Of a stretch of 64,000 nt of DNA, positions 8,810-18,636 are shown piece after piece. The DNA is from Chloroflexota bacterium. GTDB taxonomy: Bacteria > Chloroflexota > Dehalococcoidia > SM23-28-2 > RBG-16-64-32. Where the stretch lies: positions 299,787 to 363,786 of the forward strand of contig JAJCYV010000022.1 in assembly GCA_029262695.1 (NCBI GenBank), in the 5' to 3' direction. Position 1 is the stretch's first letter. Every line of letters begins with the position of its first letter. The translations under genes were made by a program, and so were the position numbers. Under the pieces are notes generated by a model that saw only the letters and a list, made by a program, of their open reading frames with translations, was not told the origin of the DNA and did no database searches.

Positions 8810-9692
8810 CGCGCTCCTCAAGATCGAAATCGGAATCGACCCGACGCTCGTCGATGTCGCCGGCATAGAGGTCACGTGGCACGGCGTCTTCACGGCGCTC
8901 GCCGTCATCGTTGGCGTCGCCATCGCGGCCTGGCTGGGGCGGCGGATGGGCTATTCGGAAGACATGATCTACAACGCCGCACTGGCGCTCGTCATCGGCG
9001 GCATCATCGGCGCGCGCGGTCTCTACGTCATCGAAAACTGGAGCGACTTCGAGAACGACTTCGGCGAAGTCTTCTCGCTCAACGCCGGTGGCATCTCGAT
9101 ATACGGAGCGCTGATCGGCGGTGCGATCGGCGGCCTGGGCTACGGGTACTTTGCGAAGGTGCCCAACGTCATGCGCGCCGTCGATATCGGCGCGATCGCC
9201 GCCATCATGGGCATGGCGATCGGCCGCATCGGCGACATCATCAACGGAGAGCACTTCGCCGAGAGTACAGGGCTTCCCTGGGGCGTCATCTACACCGATT
9301 CGAACAGCCCGTCGTTCCCGCTGCGGCTCGATCCACAGCACCCGGCCGTGGCCTATGAGCTGATCGGCGACCTCTTCATATTCCTGGCGCTCGTCGTCAT
9401 CTATACGCGGCTGCCCCGGGCAGGCGTCACGTTCTTCGCGTGGATCTTCCTCTACGGGCTCCTCCGTTTCTGGGTGAGCTTCCTGCGCCTGGACGACGAG
9501 ATTCTCCTCGGCCTGACGACGGCGCAGGTCATCGCCTTCATCGCCATGCCGCTCGGTCTCGGTGGAGTCGCCTACTTGCTGCGGACGCCACCGGCCGAGG
9601 AGCGCGCCGAGCGCGAGCGCGAACGTCGCCTCGCCCACGAAGAGACCGAGACGCCCGAAGAGCCGCCGGCAGAGGAACCACAGGCCGAGTGA
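8802..9692 (+). CDS. lgt: Prolipoprotein diacylglyceryl transferase
   Basis: Lgt moves diacylglycerol from phosphatidylglycerol to the lipobox cysteine of prolipoproteins in the cytoplasmic membrane. The 296-residue product shows about seven hydrophobic segments. Conserved sites are WHGVF, the GGISIYGALIGG loop and the Lgt signature in GRIGDIINGEHF. The C-terminal 35 residues are a charged tail rich in Glu and Pro, longer than usual. Several genes in this window encode lipoproteins that would need it, such as the M23 lipoprotein and the peptide-binding protein near the end. The start overlaps the resB stop. Confidence 0.95.
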   Translation: MINALLKIEIGIDPTLVDVAGIEVTWHGVFTALAVIVGVAIAAWLGRRMGYSEDMIYNAALALVIGGIIGARGLYVIENWSDFENDFGEVFSLNAGGISIYGALIGGAIGGLGYGYFAKVPNVMRAVDIGAIAAIMGMAIGRIGDIINGEHFAESTGLPWGVIYTDSNSPSFPLRLDPQHPAVAYELIGDLFIFLALVVIYTRLPRAGVTFFAWIFLYGLLRFWVSFLRLDDEILLGLTTAQVIAFIAMPLGLGGVAYLLRTPPAEERAERERERRLAHEETETPEEPPAEEPQAE

Positions 9693-9922
9693 GAGTCACA
9701 CTCTACACGAAGGCAGACTGCGGCCTCTGCGACGAGGCGGCGTCGATGCTCAAGCGTCTGCAGAAGCAGGGCCGCTTCGAGATTGAGTACGTGGACGTCC
9801 AGTCCGACGCCGAGGCGAACGAACGCCTCGGATTGCGTATTCCGGTAATCGCCGTCGATGGCGAAGAAGTGGCCGCGGCGCCGCTTGACGAGCAGCAGCT
9901 CGCCGCGATCCTGCTCCGCTAG
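9689..9922 (+). CDS. Glutaredoxin-like (DUF836) protein
   Basis: This is a 77-residue thioredoxin-fold protein of the DUF836 glutaredoxin-like family. It starts MRVTLYTKADCGLCDEA, with a redox pair Cys11-Cys14, and has the family pattern RLGLRIPVIAVDGEE that contains the cis-Pro. Such proteins probably reduce disulfides or carry electrons, but no specific partner is known. The GTG start overlaps the lgt stop, so it ends the resA-resB-lgt transcription unit, which suggests a thiol role related to cytochrome or envelope maturation. Confidence 0.85.
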   Translation: MRVTLYTKADCGLCDEAASMLKRLQKQGRFEIEYVDVQSDAEANERLGLRIPVIAVDGEEVAAAPLDEQQLAAILLR

Positions 9923-10085
9923 GCGCTGTAACGGCGGCCCACCCCCGGTGTTTTCCCTGTTGAAAGATATCTAGAAGGCAGAAGCCGGAAATTATCGCCG
10001 AGTCCTCCGCCAGGCCGTAACGTCGGCGAGTAGGACGGAGATGTTACTTGGTGACGGTTTTCGGTCGGACTTCACAAGATGAATC

Positions 10086-10430
10086 ATGGGAACACACAGT
10101 AACTCGATAGCCAACCACTGGTACGTGGTGTCCAGCCACGGCGCGGTGCTTTTCTACATCGCCGTCAACCCCGACTGCACGATCCGGGAGATCGCCGACG
10201 ACATGTCGCTCACGCAGCGCACTGTCTGGGGCCTCATCGGCGACTTGCGCCGCGCGGACATGCTCACCGTCCGCCGCGAGGGCCGCCGCCACCACTACAC
10301 GGTCAACCTCGATGCCGCCTTCAAGCACCCGACGCTCGACGGGATCACGCTGCACACCGTGATGGCAGAGCTGGTCCAGCAGTTCGCCCGCTCGCCCGAG
10401 CGGGACGCCCGGCAGACAAGCCCCGCCTAG
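10086..10430 (+). CDS. Winged helix-turn-helix transcriptional regulator
   Basis: The 114-residue product is a single winged-helix domain. CTIREIADDMSLTQRTVWGLIGDLRRADML forms the recognition region and RREGRRHHYTVNL the wing, as in ArsR/MarR-like regulators. No effector domain or metal-site cysteines are visible, so the signal is unknown. It stands alone between the lgt unit and the secreted propeller genes and might control either. The 163 bases before it hold no clear gene. Confidence 0.8.
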   Translation: MGTHSNSIANHWYVVSSHGAVLFYIAVNPDCTIREIADDMSLTQRTVWGLIGDLRRADMLTVRREGRRHHYTVNLDAAFKHPTLDGITLHTVMAELVQQFARSPERDARQTSPA

Positions 10431-10627
10431 CACGACGGCACCTCTGATCGCCTCACCACCCTTAGATTTCGCCCTGCTTCGTTCCGGGCTGGATCGCCCC
10501 GTTGCCGCGACAGGGAAAACCCCACACGCGGCTGGTGCTGTGCCTGATGGCTTCCGTGAGTGGCCCGCTAGACGATCCGCTGGGAGGACGATGGCTCGGC
10601 CAGGAGCCTTCCAGGAGGTAGGTTCCG

Positions 10628-11872
10628 ATGACTCACAGCGTTTCCAGGGTGATGGCCGTACTGGCGCTCGCACTGATGGTGGCGATCCTGGCCCTTCAGG
10701 CAGAGCGAGCTGAGTCTGCCTTTCCCGGCGACAACGGCAAGATAGTCTTCGACAGCGACCGGGACGGAAACCGCGAGATATACGTGATGAATGCCGACGG
10801 CACCGGGCAGATGAATCTTACGAACAACTCGTCGGTGGACATGGACCCCGCGTGGTCGCCGGACGGGTCCAAGATCGTGTTCGAGAGCTCGCGGGAGAAT
10901 CAGCGCGACGTCTTTGTGATGAACGCCGATGGCACCGGCGTGACGAACCTGACAAACAACTCGAAGCACAATGGCGGCGCCGTCTGGTCACCGGACGGAT
11001 GCAAGATCGCCTTCTACAGCGACAGAAACTTCGTCAGCCACGACATCTACGTGATGAACTGGGACGGCACGGGAGTGACGCAGCTAACGACGGATCCGGC
11101 GCACGATTACAGGCCTGCCTGGTCGCCGGACGGAACCAAAATCGCGTTCGAGAGCGACCGCGATGCCGTTCCGGGCGTCTCCTTCCGCGAGATCTATGTG
11201 ATGAACGCCGACGGCACCGGGCAGACCAACCTCACAAATCACGCGGCAGATGAACGCGGCGCGGCGTGGTCACCGGACGGGTCGAAAATCGCTTTTCAGA
11301 GCCAGCGAGACCCCGGAAGGCAGATCTTCGTGATGAACGCTGACGGCAGCGGACAGGCGAATCTGTCCAATTCCCTCCTCACGTTCAGCAACGAAGCACC
11401 CGCCTGGTCGCCGGACGGCACCAAAATCGCGTACCAGAGTGGTGTCAGCATCAGCGGCCTCCGCGATATCTACGTGATGGACGCCGATGGCACCGACCAG
11501 ACAGCGCTGACGGACACAGGCAAGGAACGGGACCCTGACTGGCAGCCGACTGGGGTCGCACCGGGGGGCTCCTGCGGGGGCGAGAGCGTGGTCTGGGGCG
11601 ACAACAACTGCTCCGGCTCCACCGATCCCATCGACGCACTGCTGACGCTGCGCTATGACGCCGGCCTCAGCGCCAACACGGGCGATTGCCCGGACTTCGG
11701 CCAGGTCGTCGACGTCGCGAACGCCTCGCCGCATCCCTGGGGCGACGTCGACTGCGGCGGTGACGTCACGCCTGTCGACTCCCTCAAGCTCTTGCGCTTC
11801 GACGCGGGGCTGAGCGTCCCGCAGGCGGCCGGCTGCCCGCTCCCCGGCTCATCGGTGACCGTTACGGAGTAG
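10628..11872 (+). CDS. Secreted TolB-like propeller with dockerin-like tail
   Basis: An N-terminal signal peptide (hydrophobic residues about 8-22, then [10 protein letters not shown]) leads into six TolB/PD40 repeats. Each has a core like [12 protein letters not shown] followed by [12 protein letters not shown], predicting a six-bladed beta-propeller. The C-terminal 95 residues hold a dockerin-like module in two parts, each beginning WGD and carrying an EF-hand-like Asp/Asn loop and a [13 protein letters not shown] or [13 protein letters not shown] helix. The protein ends [19 protein letters not shown] at 10613-10618 precedes the ATG. Role: extracellular, possibly carbohydrate or protein binding; no catalytic motif is seen. 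Confidence 0.83.
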   Translation: MTHSVSRVMAVLALALMVAILALQAERAESAFPGDNGKIVFDSDRDGNREIYVMNADGTGQMNLTNNSSVDMDPAWSPDGSKIVFESSRENQRDVFVMNADGTGVTNLTNNSKHNGGAVWSPDGCKIAFYSDRNFVSHDIYVMNWDGTGVTQLTTDPAHDYRPAWSPDGTKIAFESDRDAVPGVSFREIYVMNADGTGQTNLTNHAADERGAAWSPDGSKIAFQSQRDPGRQIFVMNADGSGQANLSNSLLTFSNEAPAWSPDGTKIAYQSGVSISGLRDIYVMDADGTDQTALTDTGKERDPDWQPTGVAPGGSCGGESVVWGDNNCSGSTDPIDALLTLRYDAGLSANTGDCPDFGQVVDVANASPHPWGDVDCGGDVTPVDSLKLLRFDAGLSVPQAAGCPLPGSSVTVTE

Positions 11873-12013
11873 CGCGCCCGCGTGCCCGAGGGGCGGACCC
11901 ACCAGACGAGCCTCGCTTGGCACGACGGCGGGTCACTCTCCGCGCCGCCTCGCTCCCTGCCACACGCTCAGTCTGTGCTAAGATTGCGGCGCTTGGAGGG
12001 GAGGAGGTAGCTA

Positions 12014-13519
12014 ATGCTTGGTCGCCCTGTTGCTTTTGCGTCTTCCGCCGCCTTTCTGCTGGCGGTTTTGTTACTGTGGCACGCGCCGTCCGGCGGGGCC
12101 ACCGGAAACGTCATCACTTCTCCCGACACGGTGGGCGATGTCGGCAACGACCCGTCGCTGGTGCTGGATGGGGCCGGCAACCCCGTGGTGAGCTATCGTG
12201 ACGACAGCAACCATACCCTGAAAGTGCTGCACTGTGGCAATCCCAGTTGCACCGCTGGCAACGTCATCAACTCGCCCGACCCGGCGAGCAATGCCTTTTA
12301 CTCGTCACTGCTGCTGGACGGGGTCGGCAACCCGCTGGTCAGCTACTACGACGGCTCGCCAATTCGCGACCTGAGGGTGCTGCACTGTGGCGACGCCAAC
12401 TGCGGCGCTGCCGTCGCCACGTCTCCCGACACGGCGGGCAATGTCGGCACCGACACGTCACTCGTGCTGGACGGGAACGGCAACCCCGTGGTCAGCTACC
12501 GTGACGTCAGCAACGACGACCTGAAGGTGATGCACTGCAGCGACCCCAACTGCAGCGCTTCCGTCGCCAGCTCACCCGACACGGGGGGGGATGTCGGCCG
12601 GTACTCGTCGCTGGTTCTGGACGGGGCCGGCAACCCCGTGGTCAGCTACTGGGACTGGAGCAACATGGACCTGAAGGTGCTGCACTGCGGCAACCCCGAT
12701 TGCAGCTCCGGCAACTTCATTACTTCCCCTGACACGGCAGGCGACGTGGGCCAGTACTCGTCGCTGGTTCTGGACGGGGCCGGCAACCCCGTGGTCAGCT
12801 ACCGTGATCTCAGCAACGACGACCTGAAGGTGCTGCACTGCGGGGACCCCAATTGCAGCTCTGGCAACGTCATCACCTCGCCCGACACCGCGGGCGAAGT
12901 CGGGGAGGACACATCGCTGGTGCTAGACGGCAGTGGCAACCCGGTGGTGAGCTACTGGGATCGCAGCAACGAGGACCTGAAGGTTCTGCACTGCGGGAAC
13001 CCCAACTGCACCGCTGGCAACGTCATCGCCTCGCCCGACACGGCGGGCGACGTTGGTGAGGAATCATCGCTGGTGCTGGACGGGGACGGCAACCCCGTGG
13101 TCAGCTACTTCGACGACACTAACAATGACCTGAAGGTCCTGCACTGCGGCGACCCCAACTGCGGTGCGCTACCGAGTCCGACACCGACGGCATCAGCAAC
13201 GGCAACGCCGACGGGCTCACCTTCCGGCGACGACCGCATCTGGGGCGACAACAACTGCTCGCAGCAGGTGGATCCGGTGGACTCCCTGCTCACACTCCGT
13301 CACGACGCCGGCCTGAGCGCCAACACGGGCGATTGCCCGGACTTCGGCCAGGTCGTCGACGTGCAGAACGCCTCGCCGCACGCCTGGGGTGACATCGACT
13401 GCGGCGGTGACGTCACGCCCGTCGACTCGCTCAAACTCCTGCGCTTCGACGCGGGGTTAAGCGTCCCGCAGGCAGTCGGCTGCCCGCTCCCCGGCTCCCA
13501 GGTGTTCGTGACGGAGTAG
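12014..13519 (+). CDS. Secreted seven-repeat propeller with dockerin-like tail (1)
   Basis: After a signal peptide (hydrophobic residues about 6-22) come seven repeats of about 50 residues. Each carries [14 protein letters not shown] and [12 protein letters not shown] or close variants, predicting a seven-bladed beta-propeller. Each blade has a Cys pair (HC-x-x-x-C), probably a disulfide outside the cell. A short Thr/Pro/Ser linker leads to a two-part dockerin-like end, finishing [24 protein letters not shown] at 11998-12008 is a strong ribosome binding site. It is the first of three tandem paralogues; ligand and function are unknown. Confidence 0.82.
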   Translation: MLGRPVAFASSAAFLLAVLLLWHAPSGGATGNVITSPDTVGDVGNDPSLVLDGAGNPVVSYRDDSNHTLKVLHCGNPSCTAGNVINSPDPASNAFYSSLLLDGVGNPLVSYYDGSPIRDLRVLHCGDANCGAAVATSPDTAGNVGTDTSLVLDGNGNPVVSYRDVSNDDLKVMHCSDPNCSASVASSPDTGGDVGRYSSLVLDGAGNPVVSYWDWSNMDLKVLHCGNPDCSSGNFITSPDTAGDVGQYSSLVLDGAGNPVVSYRDLSNDDLKVLHCGDPNCSSGNVITSPDTAGEVGEDTSLVLDGSGNPVVSYWDRSNEDLKVLHCGNPNCTAGNVIASPDTAGDVGEESSLVLDGDGNPVVSYFDDTNNDLKVLHCGDPNCGALPSPTPTASATATPTGSPSGDDRIWGDNNCSQQVDPVDSLLTLRHDAGLSANTGDCPDFGQVVDVQNASPHAWGDIDCGGDVTPVDSLKLLRFDAGLSVPQAVGCPLPGSQVFVTE

Positions 13520-13522
13520 CAC

Positions 13523-13544
13523 GCTCCGCCGTGTTAGGCGGGGC
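13523..13544 (+). terminator. Hairpin after the first propeller paralogue
   Basis: GCTCCGCC and GGCGGGGC flank GTGTTA directly after the stop codon. The same hairpin follows the second paralogue, so it was copied with the gene. There is no T-run, so termination is only possible. Confidence 0.45.
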
Positions 13545-13742
13545 GGATCACTCTGCGCGCCTGCTGGGCTTGTGACGCCGTGTGGGGCATTCCACCCGCG
13601 ACAGTCTCTAAGCGCTGACACATGATAATCAGCGCCCTCTCCGGGGAGGTTTCACATTGGCGGTGTGTCGTGCCCTCTTCTGTGCGCGCGGTTCTACGGT
13701 TTCGCGCTCTCGTCACCCCGCTTGAGTCGGAGGAGTTAACTC

Positions 13743-15428
13743 ATGCTTAGTCGCCCAGTCGCCCTTATCGTCGCGCCGGCCGCTGCCATTCTGCTGGTCG
13801 TGCTGCTGGCAGTATTGTCCTGCAACCCCCCGTCAGGCGGGGCCACCGTCAACGTCATCAGCGCTCCCGATATGGCGGGCGATACCGGCCAGTACACGTC
13901 GCTGGTGCTGGACAGCAGCGGCAACCCGGTGGTGAGCTACTACTACGCTGAACCCCCCTATCGGGCCCTGAAGGTGCTGCACTGCGGTAACGCTAACTGC
14001 AGCGCGGTCATCTTCGTCCCCCACATCGACGCGGCAGTCGGCGTCGGCGAGTACACGTCGCTGGCGCTGGACGGGGACGGCAACCCCGTGGTCAGCTACT
14101 ACGACGCCACCAACTACGACCTGAAGGTGCTGCACTGCGGCAACCCCAACTGCAACGCGGGCAACGTCATCACCTCGCCCGACACGGAGGGCCTTGTCGG
14201 CTATTTCACGTCGCTGGCGCTGGACGGGGCCGGCAACCCGGTGGTCAGCTATTACGACTGGACCAATAAGGGCCTGAAGGTGCTGCACTGCAACGATCCC
14301 AACTGCTCAGGCGGGGACGAGAGCATCACCTCGCCCGATACGGCGGGCGATGTCGGCATGTTCACGTCGCTGGCGCTTGACGGGGCCGGCAACCCGGTGG
14401 TCAGCTACTTCGATGGCCCCCCCAACTACGACCTGAAGGTGCTGCACTGCAACGACGCCAACTGCTCAGGCGGAGACGAGAGCATCACCTCGCCCGATAC
14501 GGCGGGCAGTGTCGGTGACTACTCGTCACTGGCGCTGGACAGCGGCGGCAACCCGGTCGTCAGCTACCGTGGCGGCAACGGCCTGAAGGTGCTGCACTGC
14601 AACGACGCCAACTGCTCAGGCGGAGACGAGAGTATCACCTCGCCAGACACGGCGGGCAAGTACACGTCGCTGGTGCTGGACGGGGCCGGCAACCCGGCGG
14701 TCAGCTACTACGACTCCGACTGGCGCGACCTGAAGGTGCTGCGCTGCGGTAACGCCAACTGCAGCTCCGGCAACGTCATCGCCTCGCCTGACACGGCGGG
14801 CGATGTCGGCGGGTTCACGTCGCTCGCGCTGGACGGGGCCGGCAGCCCTGTCGTCAGCTACTACGACTTCACCTACGGCGACCTGAAGGTGCTGCACTGC
14901 GGTGACGCCTACTGCGGCGAGGCGGCGCCGCCGACACCGACTCCGACTCCGAGCCCAACGCCGAGTCCGACGCCTACCCCGTCACCGACCCCGAGTCCGA
15001 CGCCTACGCCTACGCCGACACCGAGTCCGACTCCAACACCAACACCCACGCCGACGCCGACGCCGACGCCGTCGCCAACACCGACGCCTACTCCGACGCC
15101 GAGTCCGACGCCGACGCCGAGTCCGACGCCGACGCCGAGTCCGACGCCGACACCCACGGGCACCGCGGGAGCCACCGCTACGCCGTCTCCGTTGGCCACG
15201 GCCACCGCTACTCCGACAGCCACCGCCACGCCACCACCGTCGGCGACGACCGGTGCGCCTTCGCCGACGGACACGCCCGCCGCCGACCGCTCATGGGGTG
15301 ACGCCGACTGCTCGGGTGAGATCACGCCAGTCGACTCGCTCAAGCTCTTGCGCTTCGATGCGGGGTTAAGCGTCCCGCAGGCAGCCGGCTGCCCGCTCCT
15401 CGGCTCACAGGTGAGCGTGACGGAGTAG
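13743..15428 (+). CDS. Secreted seven-repeat propeller with PT-rich linker (2)
   Basis: This paralogue of the preceding gene has a signal peptide (hydrophobic residues about 8-24) and seven repeats of the [16 protein letters not shown] / DLKVLHC type. In the sixth, the His before Cys is Arg (VLRCGNANC). A linker of roughly 100 residues, nearly all Pro, Thr and Ser, follows, encoded by near-repeats of ACGCCGACACCGAG-like units. The tail is a single dockerin-like part, [20 protein letters not shown] onward, ending GSQVSVTE. The first dockerin half present in the earlier paralogue is missing. GGAGG lies upstream of the ATG. It is likely exported, with the linker as a flexible spacer. Confidence 0.82.
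   Translation: MLSRPVALIVAPAAAILLVVLLAVLSCNPPSGGATVNVISAPDMAGDTGQYTSLVLDSSGNPVVSYYYAEPPYRALKVLHCGNANCSAVIFVPHIDAAVGVGEYTSLALDGDGNPVVSYYDATNYDLKVLHCGNPNCNAGNVITSPDTEGLVGYFTSLALDGAGNPVVSYYDWTNKGLKVLHCNDPNCSGGDESITSPDTAGDVGMFTSLALDGAGNPVVSYFDGPPNYDLKVLHCNDANCSGGDESITSPDTAGSVGDYSSLALDSGGNPVVSYRGGNGLKVLHCNDANCSGGDESITSPDTAGKYTSLVLDGAGNPAVSYYDSDWRDLKVLRCGNANCSSGNVIASPDTAGDVGGFTSLALDGAGSPVVSYYDFTYGDLKVLHCGDAYCGEAAPPTPTPTPSPTPSPTPTPSPTPSPTPTPTPTPSPTPTPTPTPTPTPTPSPTPTPTPTPSPTPTPSPTPTPSPTPTPTGTAGATATPSPLATATATPTATATPPPSATTGAPSPTDTPAADRSWGDADCSGEITPVDSLKLLRFDAGLSVPQAAGCPLLGSQVSVTE
14936..15172 (+). repeat. Low-complexity Pro-Thr-Ser coding repeat
   Basis: Short units such as ACGCCGAC and ACCGAGTCCG are repeated in tandem and encode a PT/PS-rich linker. 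Imperfect periods of 6 and 12 bases are visible. Such DNA is prone to slippage, so linker length may vary between strains or be misassembled. Confidence 0.8.
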
Positions 15429-15431
15429 CAC

Positions 15432-15453
15432 GCTCCGCCGTGTTAGGCGGGGC
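15432..15453 (+). terminator. Hairpin after the second propeller paralogue
   Basis: This is the same GCTCCGCC-GTGTTA-GGCGGGGC hairpin as after the first paralogue, at the same distance from the stop. It supports tandem duplication of gene plus 3' flank. Confidence 0.45.
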
Positions 15454-15499
15454 GGCGGGCGTTCAGCGCGCCTCTCATATCGCGTCAGGCCTTGCCCCC

Positions 15500-15528
15500 T
15501 TGTTGCCGTACTGAGGTGGTGCTAGCAT
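15500..15528 (+). promoter_or_regulatory. Predicted promoter of third propeller gene
   Basis: TTGTTG, a 17-base spacer and TAGCAT lie 30 bases before the start codon. The match is moderate. The same TAGCAT -10 occurs before the SAM riboswitch. Confidence 0.4.
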
Positions 15529-15558
15529 CCGGTCGTTTCAAACGGAGGGAGTCGTCTC

Positions 15559-17037
15559 ATGCTTAGCCGCCCGATCGCCATCATCATTGCGCCTGCCGCC
15601 GCCCTCCTGCTGGTGGCGCTGCTGGCAGTGTCGTCCTGGAACGCCCCGTCAGGCGGTGCCGCCGGCAACTCCATCACGTCGCCCGACGCGGCGGGTCAAG
15701 TCGGCTCGTACACGTCGCTGGCGCTGGACGGGGCCGGCAACCCGGTGGTCAGCTACTACGACGACCTCGATGCCGACCTGAAGGTGCTGCACTGCAACGA
15801 CCCCAACTGCTCGGGCGGGGACGAGAGCATCACCTCCCCCGACACGGTGGGCCAGGTCGGCGCGCACACGTCGCTGGCGCTGGACGGGGCCGGCAACCCG
15901 GTGGTTAGCTACTACGACGCCACCAACGGCGACCTGAAGGTGCTGCACTGCAACGATCCCAACTGCTCAGGCGGGGACGAGAGCATCACCTCCCCCGACA
16001 CGGCGGGCGACGTCGGCGCATCACCGTCGCTGGTGCTGGACGGGAGCGGCAACCCGGTGGTCAGCTACTTCGACGCCACGACCAACGGCGACCTGAAGGT
16101 GCTGCACTGCGGCGACGCCAATTGCAGCACGGGCAACGTCATCACCTCCCCTGACAATGGGCCCAATGGTGTCGGTGACTCCTCGTCGCTGGCGCTGGAT
16201 GGGGCCGGCAACCCTGTGGTCAGCTACTACTACGACCCCGAGAGCGACCTGAAGGTGCTGCACTGCAACGACCCCAACTGCTCAGGCGAGGACGAGAGCG
16301 TCTGGACTCCCGACTTTGCGGGCGTTGTTGGCTTCTTCACGTCGCTGGCGCTGGACGGCAGCGGCAACCCGGTCGTCAGCTACTTCGACTTCGCCAACCG
16401 CGATCTGAAGGTGCTGCACTGCGGTAACGCTAACTGCAACTCCGGCAACAGCATCACCTCGCCCGACACGGCCGGCGATGTCGGCCACTTCCCGTCGCTG
16501 GCGCTGGACGGGGCCGGCAACCCTGTGGTGAGCTACTTGGACGACGCGAACGGCGACCTGAAGGTGCTGATCTGTGGCGATCCGGACTGCAGCACGGGCA
16601 ACGTCATCACCTCCCCCGACACGGTGGGCTGGGTCGGCAGGCACTCGTCGCTGGCGCTGGACGGGGCCGGCAACCCTGTGGTGAGCTACTCCGACGACTT
16701 CAACTCGGACCTGAAGGTGCTGCACTGCGGCGACCCCTACTGCGGTGCGACGCCGACACCGAGTCCGACACCGAGTCCGACGCCTACGCTGACACCCATA
16801 TCGACGCCGAGTCCGACGCCGAGTCCGACGCCGCCAGCGACAGCGAGCCCGACGCCCACGCCGAGTCCGAGTCCGACGCCCAGGCCCGGCGACGACCGCG
16901 TCTGGGGTGACGCCGACTGCTCGGGCGAGATCACCCCCGTCGACTCGCTCAAGCTCCTGCGCTACGACGCGGGGTTAAGCGTCCCGCAGGCGGCAGGTTG
17001 CCCGCCGATGGGCTCGCAGGTGGGCGTGTCGGAGTAG
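15559..17037 (+). CDS. Secreted seven-repeat propeller with dockerin-like tail (3)
   Basis: This third paralogue has a signal peptide almost identical to the second ([19 protein letters not shown]) and again exactly seven [16 protein letters not shown]-type repeats. All have the paired cysteines; the sixth reads [10 protein letters not shown] Pro/Thr/Ser linker of about 40 residues leads to a single dockerin-like part starting [17 protein letters not shown], ending [17 protein letters not shown] at 15542-15550 is the ribosome binding site. Blade sequences are closer to the second paralogue than the first, so the second and third appear to be the younger duplicates. Confidence 0.82.
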   Translation: MLSRPIAIIIAPAAALLLVALLAVSSWNAPSGGAAGNSITSPDAAGQVGSYTSLALDGAGNPVVSYYDDLDADLKVLHCNDPNCSGGDESITSPDTVGQVGAHTSLALDGAGNPVVSYYDATNGDLKVLHCNDPNCSGGDESITSPDTAGDVGASPSLVLDGSGNPVVSYFDATTNGDLKVLHCGDANCSTGNVITSPDNGPNGVGDSSSLALDGAGNPVVSYYYDPESDLKVLHCNDPNCSGEDESVWTPDFAGVVGFFTSLALDGSGNPVVSYFDFANRDLKVLHCGNANCNSGNSITSPDTAGDVGHFPSLALDGAGNPVVSYLDDANGDLKVLICGDPDCSTGNVITSPDTVGWVGRHSSLALDGAGNPVVSYSDDFNSDLKVLHCGDPYCGATPTPSPTPSPTPTLTPISTPSPTPSPTPPATASPTPTPSPSPTPRPGDDRVWGDADCSGEITPVDSLKLLRYDAGLSVPQAAGCPPMGSQVGVSE

Positions 17038-17058
17038 CGCCTTGCCCAGCACAGCTCG

Positions 17059-17088
17059 TTGACGCTTCCTCCGTGCGGGTGTTAGCAT
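17059..17088 (+). promoter_or_regulatory. Promoter of the SAM-riboswitch transcript
   Basis: TTGACG (17059-17064), an 18-base spacer and TAGCAT (17083-17088) lie about 20 bases before the riboswitch aptamer, as expected for the leader transcript start. Confidence 0.6.
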
Positions 17089-17108
17089 TCCGGATACAAA
17101 TCAATAGG

Positions 17109-17207
17109 CCTTATCCAGAGCGGTGGAGGGCACGGCCCTGTGAAACCCGGCAACCGGTCCAAGCGATACGGTGCCAATGCCGACTCCCGAAAGGGAGAAC
17201 GATAAGG
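17109..17207 (+). promoter_or_regulatory. SAM-I (S-box) riboswitch aptamer
   Basis: The leader carries the SAM-I core in order: CTTATCCAGAG at the 5' side of P1, GGTGGAGGG, CCCTGTGAAACCCGGCAACC, GGTGCCAATGCC, a GAAA-like tetraloop stem (CTCCCGAAAGGGAG) and closing GATAAGG that pairs back to CCTTATC. These are the invariant SAM-binding and kink-turn elements of the S-box family. A terminator hairpin follows within ten bases, so the switch is expected to stop transcription when SAM is plentiful. The first gene downstream is a threonine-synthase-like enzyme, an uncommon target that points to sulfur amino acid synthesis. Confidence 0.96.
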
Positions 17208-17215
17208 AGCTTTCC

Positions 17216-17246
17216 AGCCCCTTACGCTCTGCGCAGGGGTTTTTCT
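17216..17246 (+). terminator. Terminator of the SAM-I riboswitch
   Basis: CCCCT and AGGGG pair around a loop containing TACGCTCTGCGC, followed by TTTTTCTT. It lies right after the aptamer and works as its expression platform. Confidence 0.8.
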
Positions 17247-17377
17247 TATGACCTTGACTCAGCACAGCACCGGGACACAGATGGCGATGACCCGGGCCTC
17301 CATCCGCCGCAGGCGGACCGGGAGGCCCGCGGACCTGCGCTAACGTCCAGCACCAATCTCGTCCCGGAGGAACTATC

Positions 17378-18634
17378 GTGTCAGTCGCCAGAAAACTCAG
17401 ATGCCGCGAATGCGGCCGTGAATACCAACTGGAGCCCTCGAACGTCTGCGAGTTCTGCTTCGGCCCCCTGGAGGTCGTCTACGACTACGCAGCGCTCGCG
17501 GGCCTCGTCACCCGCGAACGCATCGAGGCCGGCCCGCCGACGATGTGGCGCTACGCCGACCTTCTTCCCGTCGACGCCGAGAATGCCGTCGATATCGGCA
17601 CCGGCTACACGCCGCTCCTGCGCGCCCCGAACCTGGGCCGCGAGCTGGGCCTGAGCCGCCTCTACATCAAGAACGACTGCGTGAACCCCACCTGGTCGTT
17701 CAAGGACCGCGTCGTCTCCGTCGCCAGCAGCGTTGCCCGCGACTTCGAGTTCGACACCCTGGCCTGCGCCTCGACGGGCAACCTGGCGAACAGCGTCGCC
17801 GCCCACGCCGCCCGCGCCGGAATGCAGGCCCGCGTCTTCATCCCCGCGGACCTGGAGCAGGGCAAGATCATCGGCTCGGCGGTCTACGGCCCAACGCTCG
17901 TCGCCGTCGACGGCAGCTACGACGACGTCAACCGCCTGTGCAGCGAGCTTGGGGACAAGTACCCCTGGGCGTTCGTCAACATCAACGTCCGTCCCTACTA
18001 CGCCGAAGGCAGCAAGACGCTGGGCCACGAAGTCTGCGAGCAGCTTGGCTGGCGCGCGCCGGACCACTGTGTCGCGCCGATGGCCAGTGGCTCGCTCTTC
18101 ACTAAGATCTACAAAGGGATCAAAGAGCTGGCCTGGCTCGGCCTGATCGACTGGCACCCGACGCGCATGAGCGGCGCCCAGGCCCTCGGCTGCTCGCCGA
18201 TCGCTGAGGCGTACGAGCGCGACTCGTGGAACATCCGGCCGCAGAAGCCGAAGACGATCGCCAAGTCGCTGGCCATTGGCAATCCGGCCGATGGGTACTA
18301 CGCTCTAAAGACGATGAGGAGCACGAACGGATCAGCCACCGCCGTCACCGACGAAGAGGTCATCGAGGGCATCCAGCTCCTCGCCCAGACGGAGGGCATC
18401 TTCGCCGAGACGGCCGGCGGTGTCGTGGTCTCCGGTCTCCGCCGTCTCGTGCGGGAAGGCCGCGTGGAGCCGGACGAGGTCGTCGTCGCCTTCATCACGG
18501 GCGCCGGCCTCAAGACGCAGGAGGCCGTGGCGCCGGCGCTGCAACCGGCGCTGACCGTAGAGGCCAACATCGAATCGTTCGAGCGGGCGCTCGAAGAGCG
18601 CGAGGGCGTGTTGCCCTTGACGAAGGCGGTGTAG
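17378..18634 (+). CDS. Threonine synthase-like PLP enzyme with N-terminal zinc ribbon
   Basis: The 418-residue product is a fold-type II PLP enzyme of the threonine synthase family. It begins with a zinc ribbon (Cys9, 12, 24, 27). PLP Lys109 is in WSFKDRV, and phosphate-binding CASTGNLANSVAA and a late GAGLKTQEA are also present. Threonine synthase converts O-phosphohomoserine to threonine; relatives such as cysteate synthase use sulfur nucleophiles. Control by a SAM-I riboswitch, and co-transcription with a NIL protein and a CysO-like carrier, hint at phosphohomoserine sulfhydrylation to homocysteine instead. Ordinary threonine synthesis remains the default. The GTG start is preceded by CGGAGGAA. 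Confidence 0.86.
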   Translation: MSVARKLRCRECGREYQLEPSNVCEFCFGPLEVVYDYAALAGLVTRERIEAGPPTMWRYADLLPVDAENAVDIGTGYTPLLRAPNLGRELGLSRLYIKNDCVNPTWSFKDRVVSVASSVARDFEFDTLACASTGNLANSVAAHAARAGMQARVFIPADLEQGKIIGSAVYGPTLVAVDGSYDDVNRLCSELGDKYPWAFVNINVRPYYAEGSKTLGHEVCEQLGWRAPDHCVAPMASGSLFTKIYKGIKELAWLGLIDWHPTRMSGAQALGCSPIAEAYERDSWNIRPQKPKTIAKSLAIGNPADGYYALKTMRSTNGSATAVTDEEVIEGIQLLAQTEGIFAETAGGVVVSGLRRLVREGRVEPDEVVVAFITGAGLKTQEAVAPALQPALTVEANIESFERALEEREGVLPLTKAV

Positions 18635-18636
18635 AG

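Noticed and set aside
14936-15172. Repetitive DNA considered as a non-coding satellite
   Set aside because: It stays in frame within a secreted protein and codes for a typical Pro/Thr/Ser linker.
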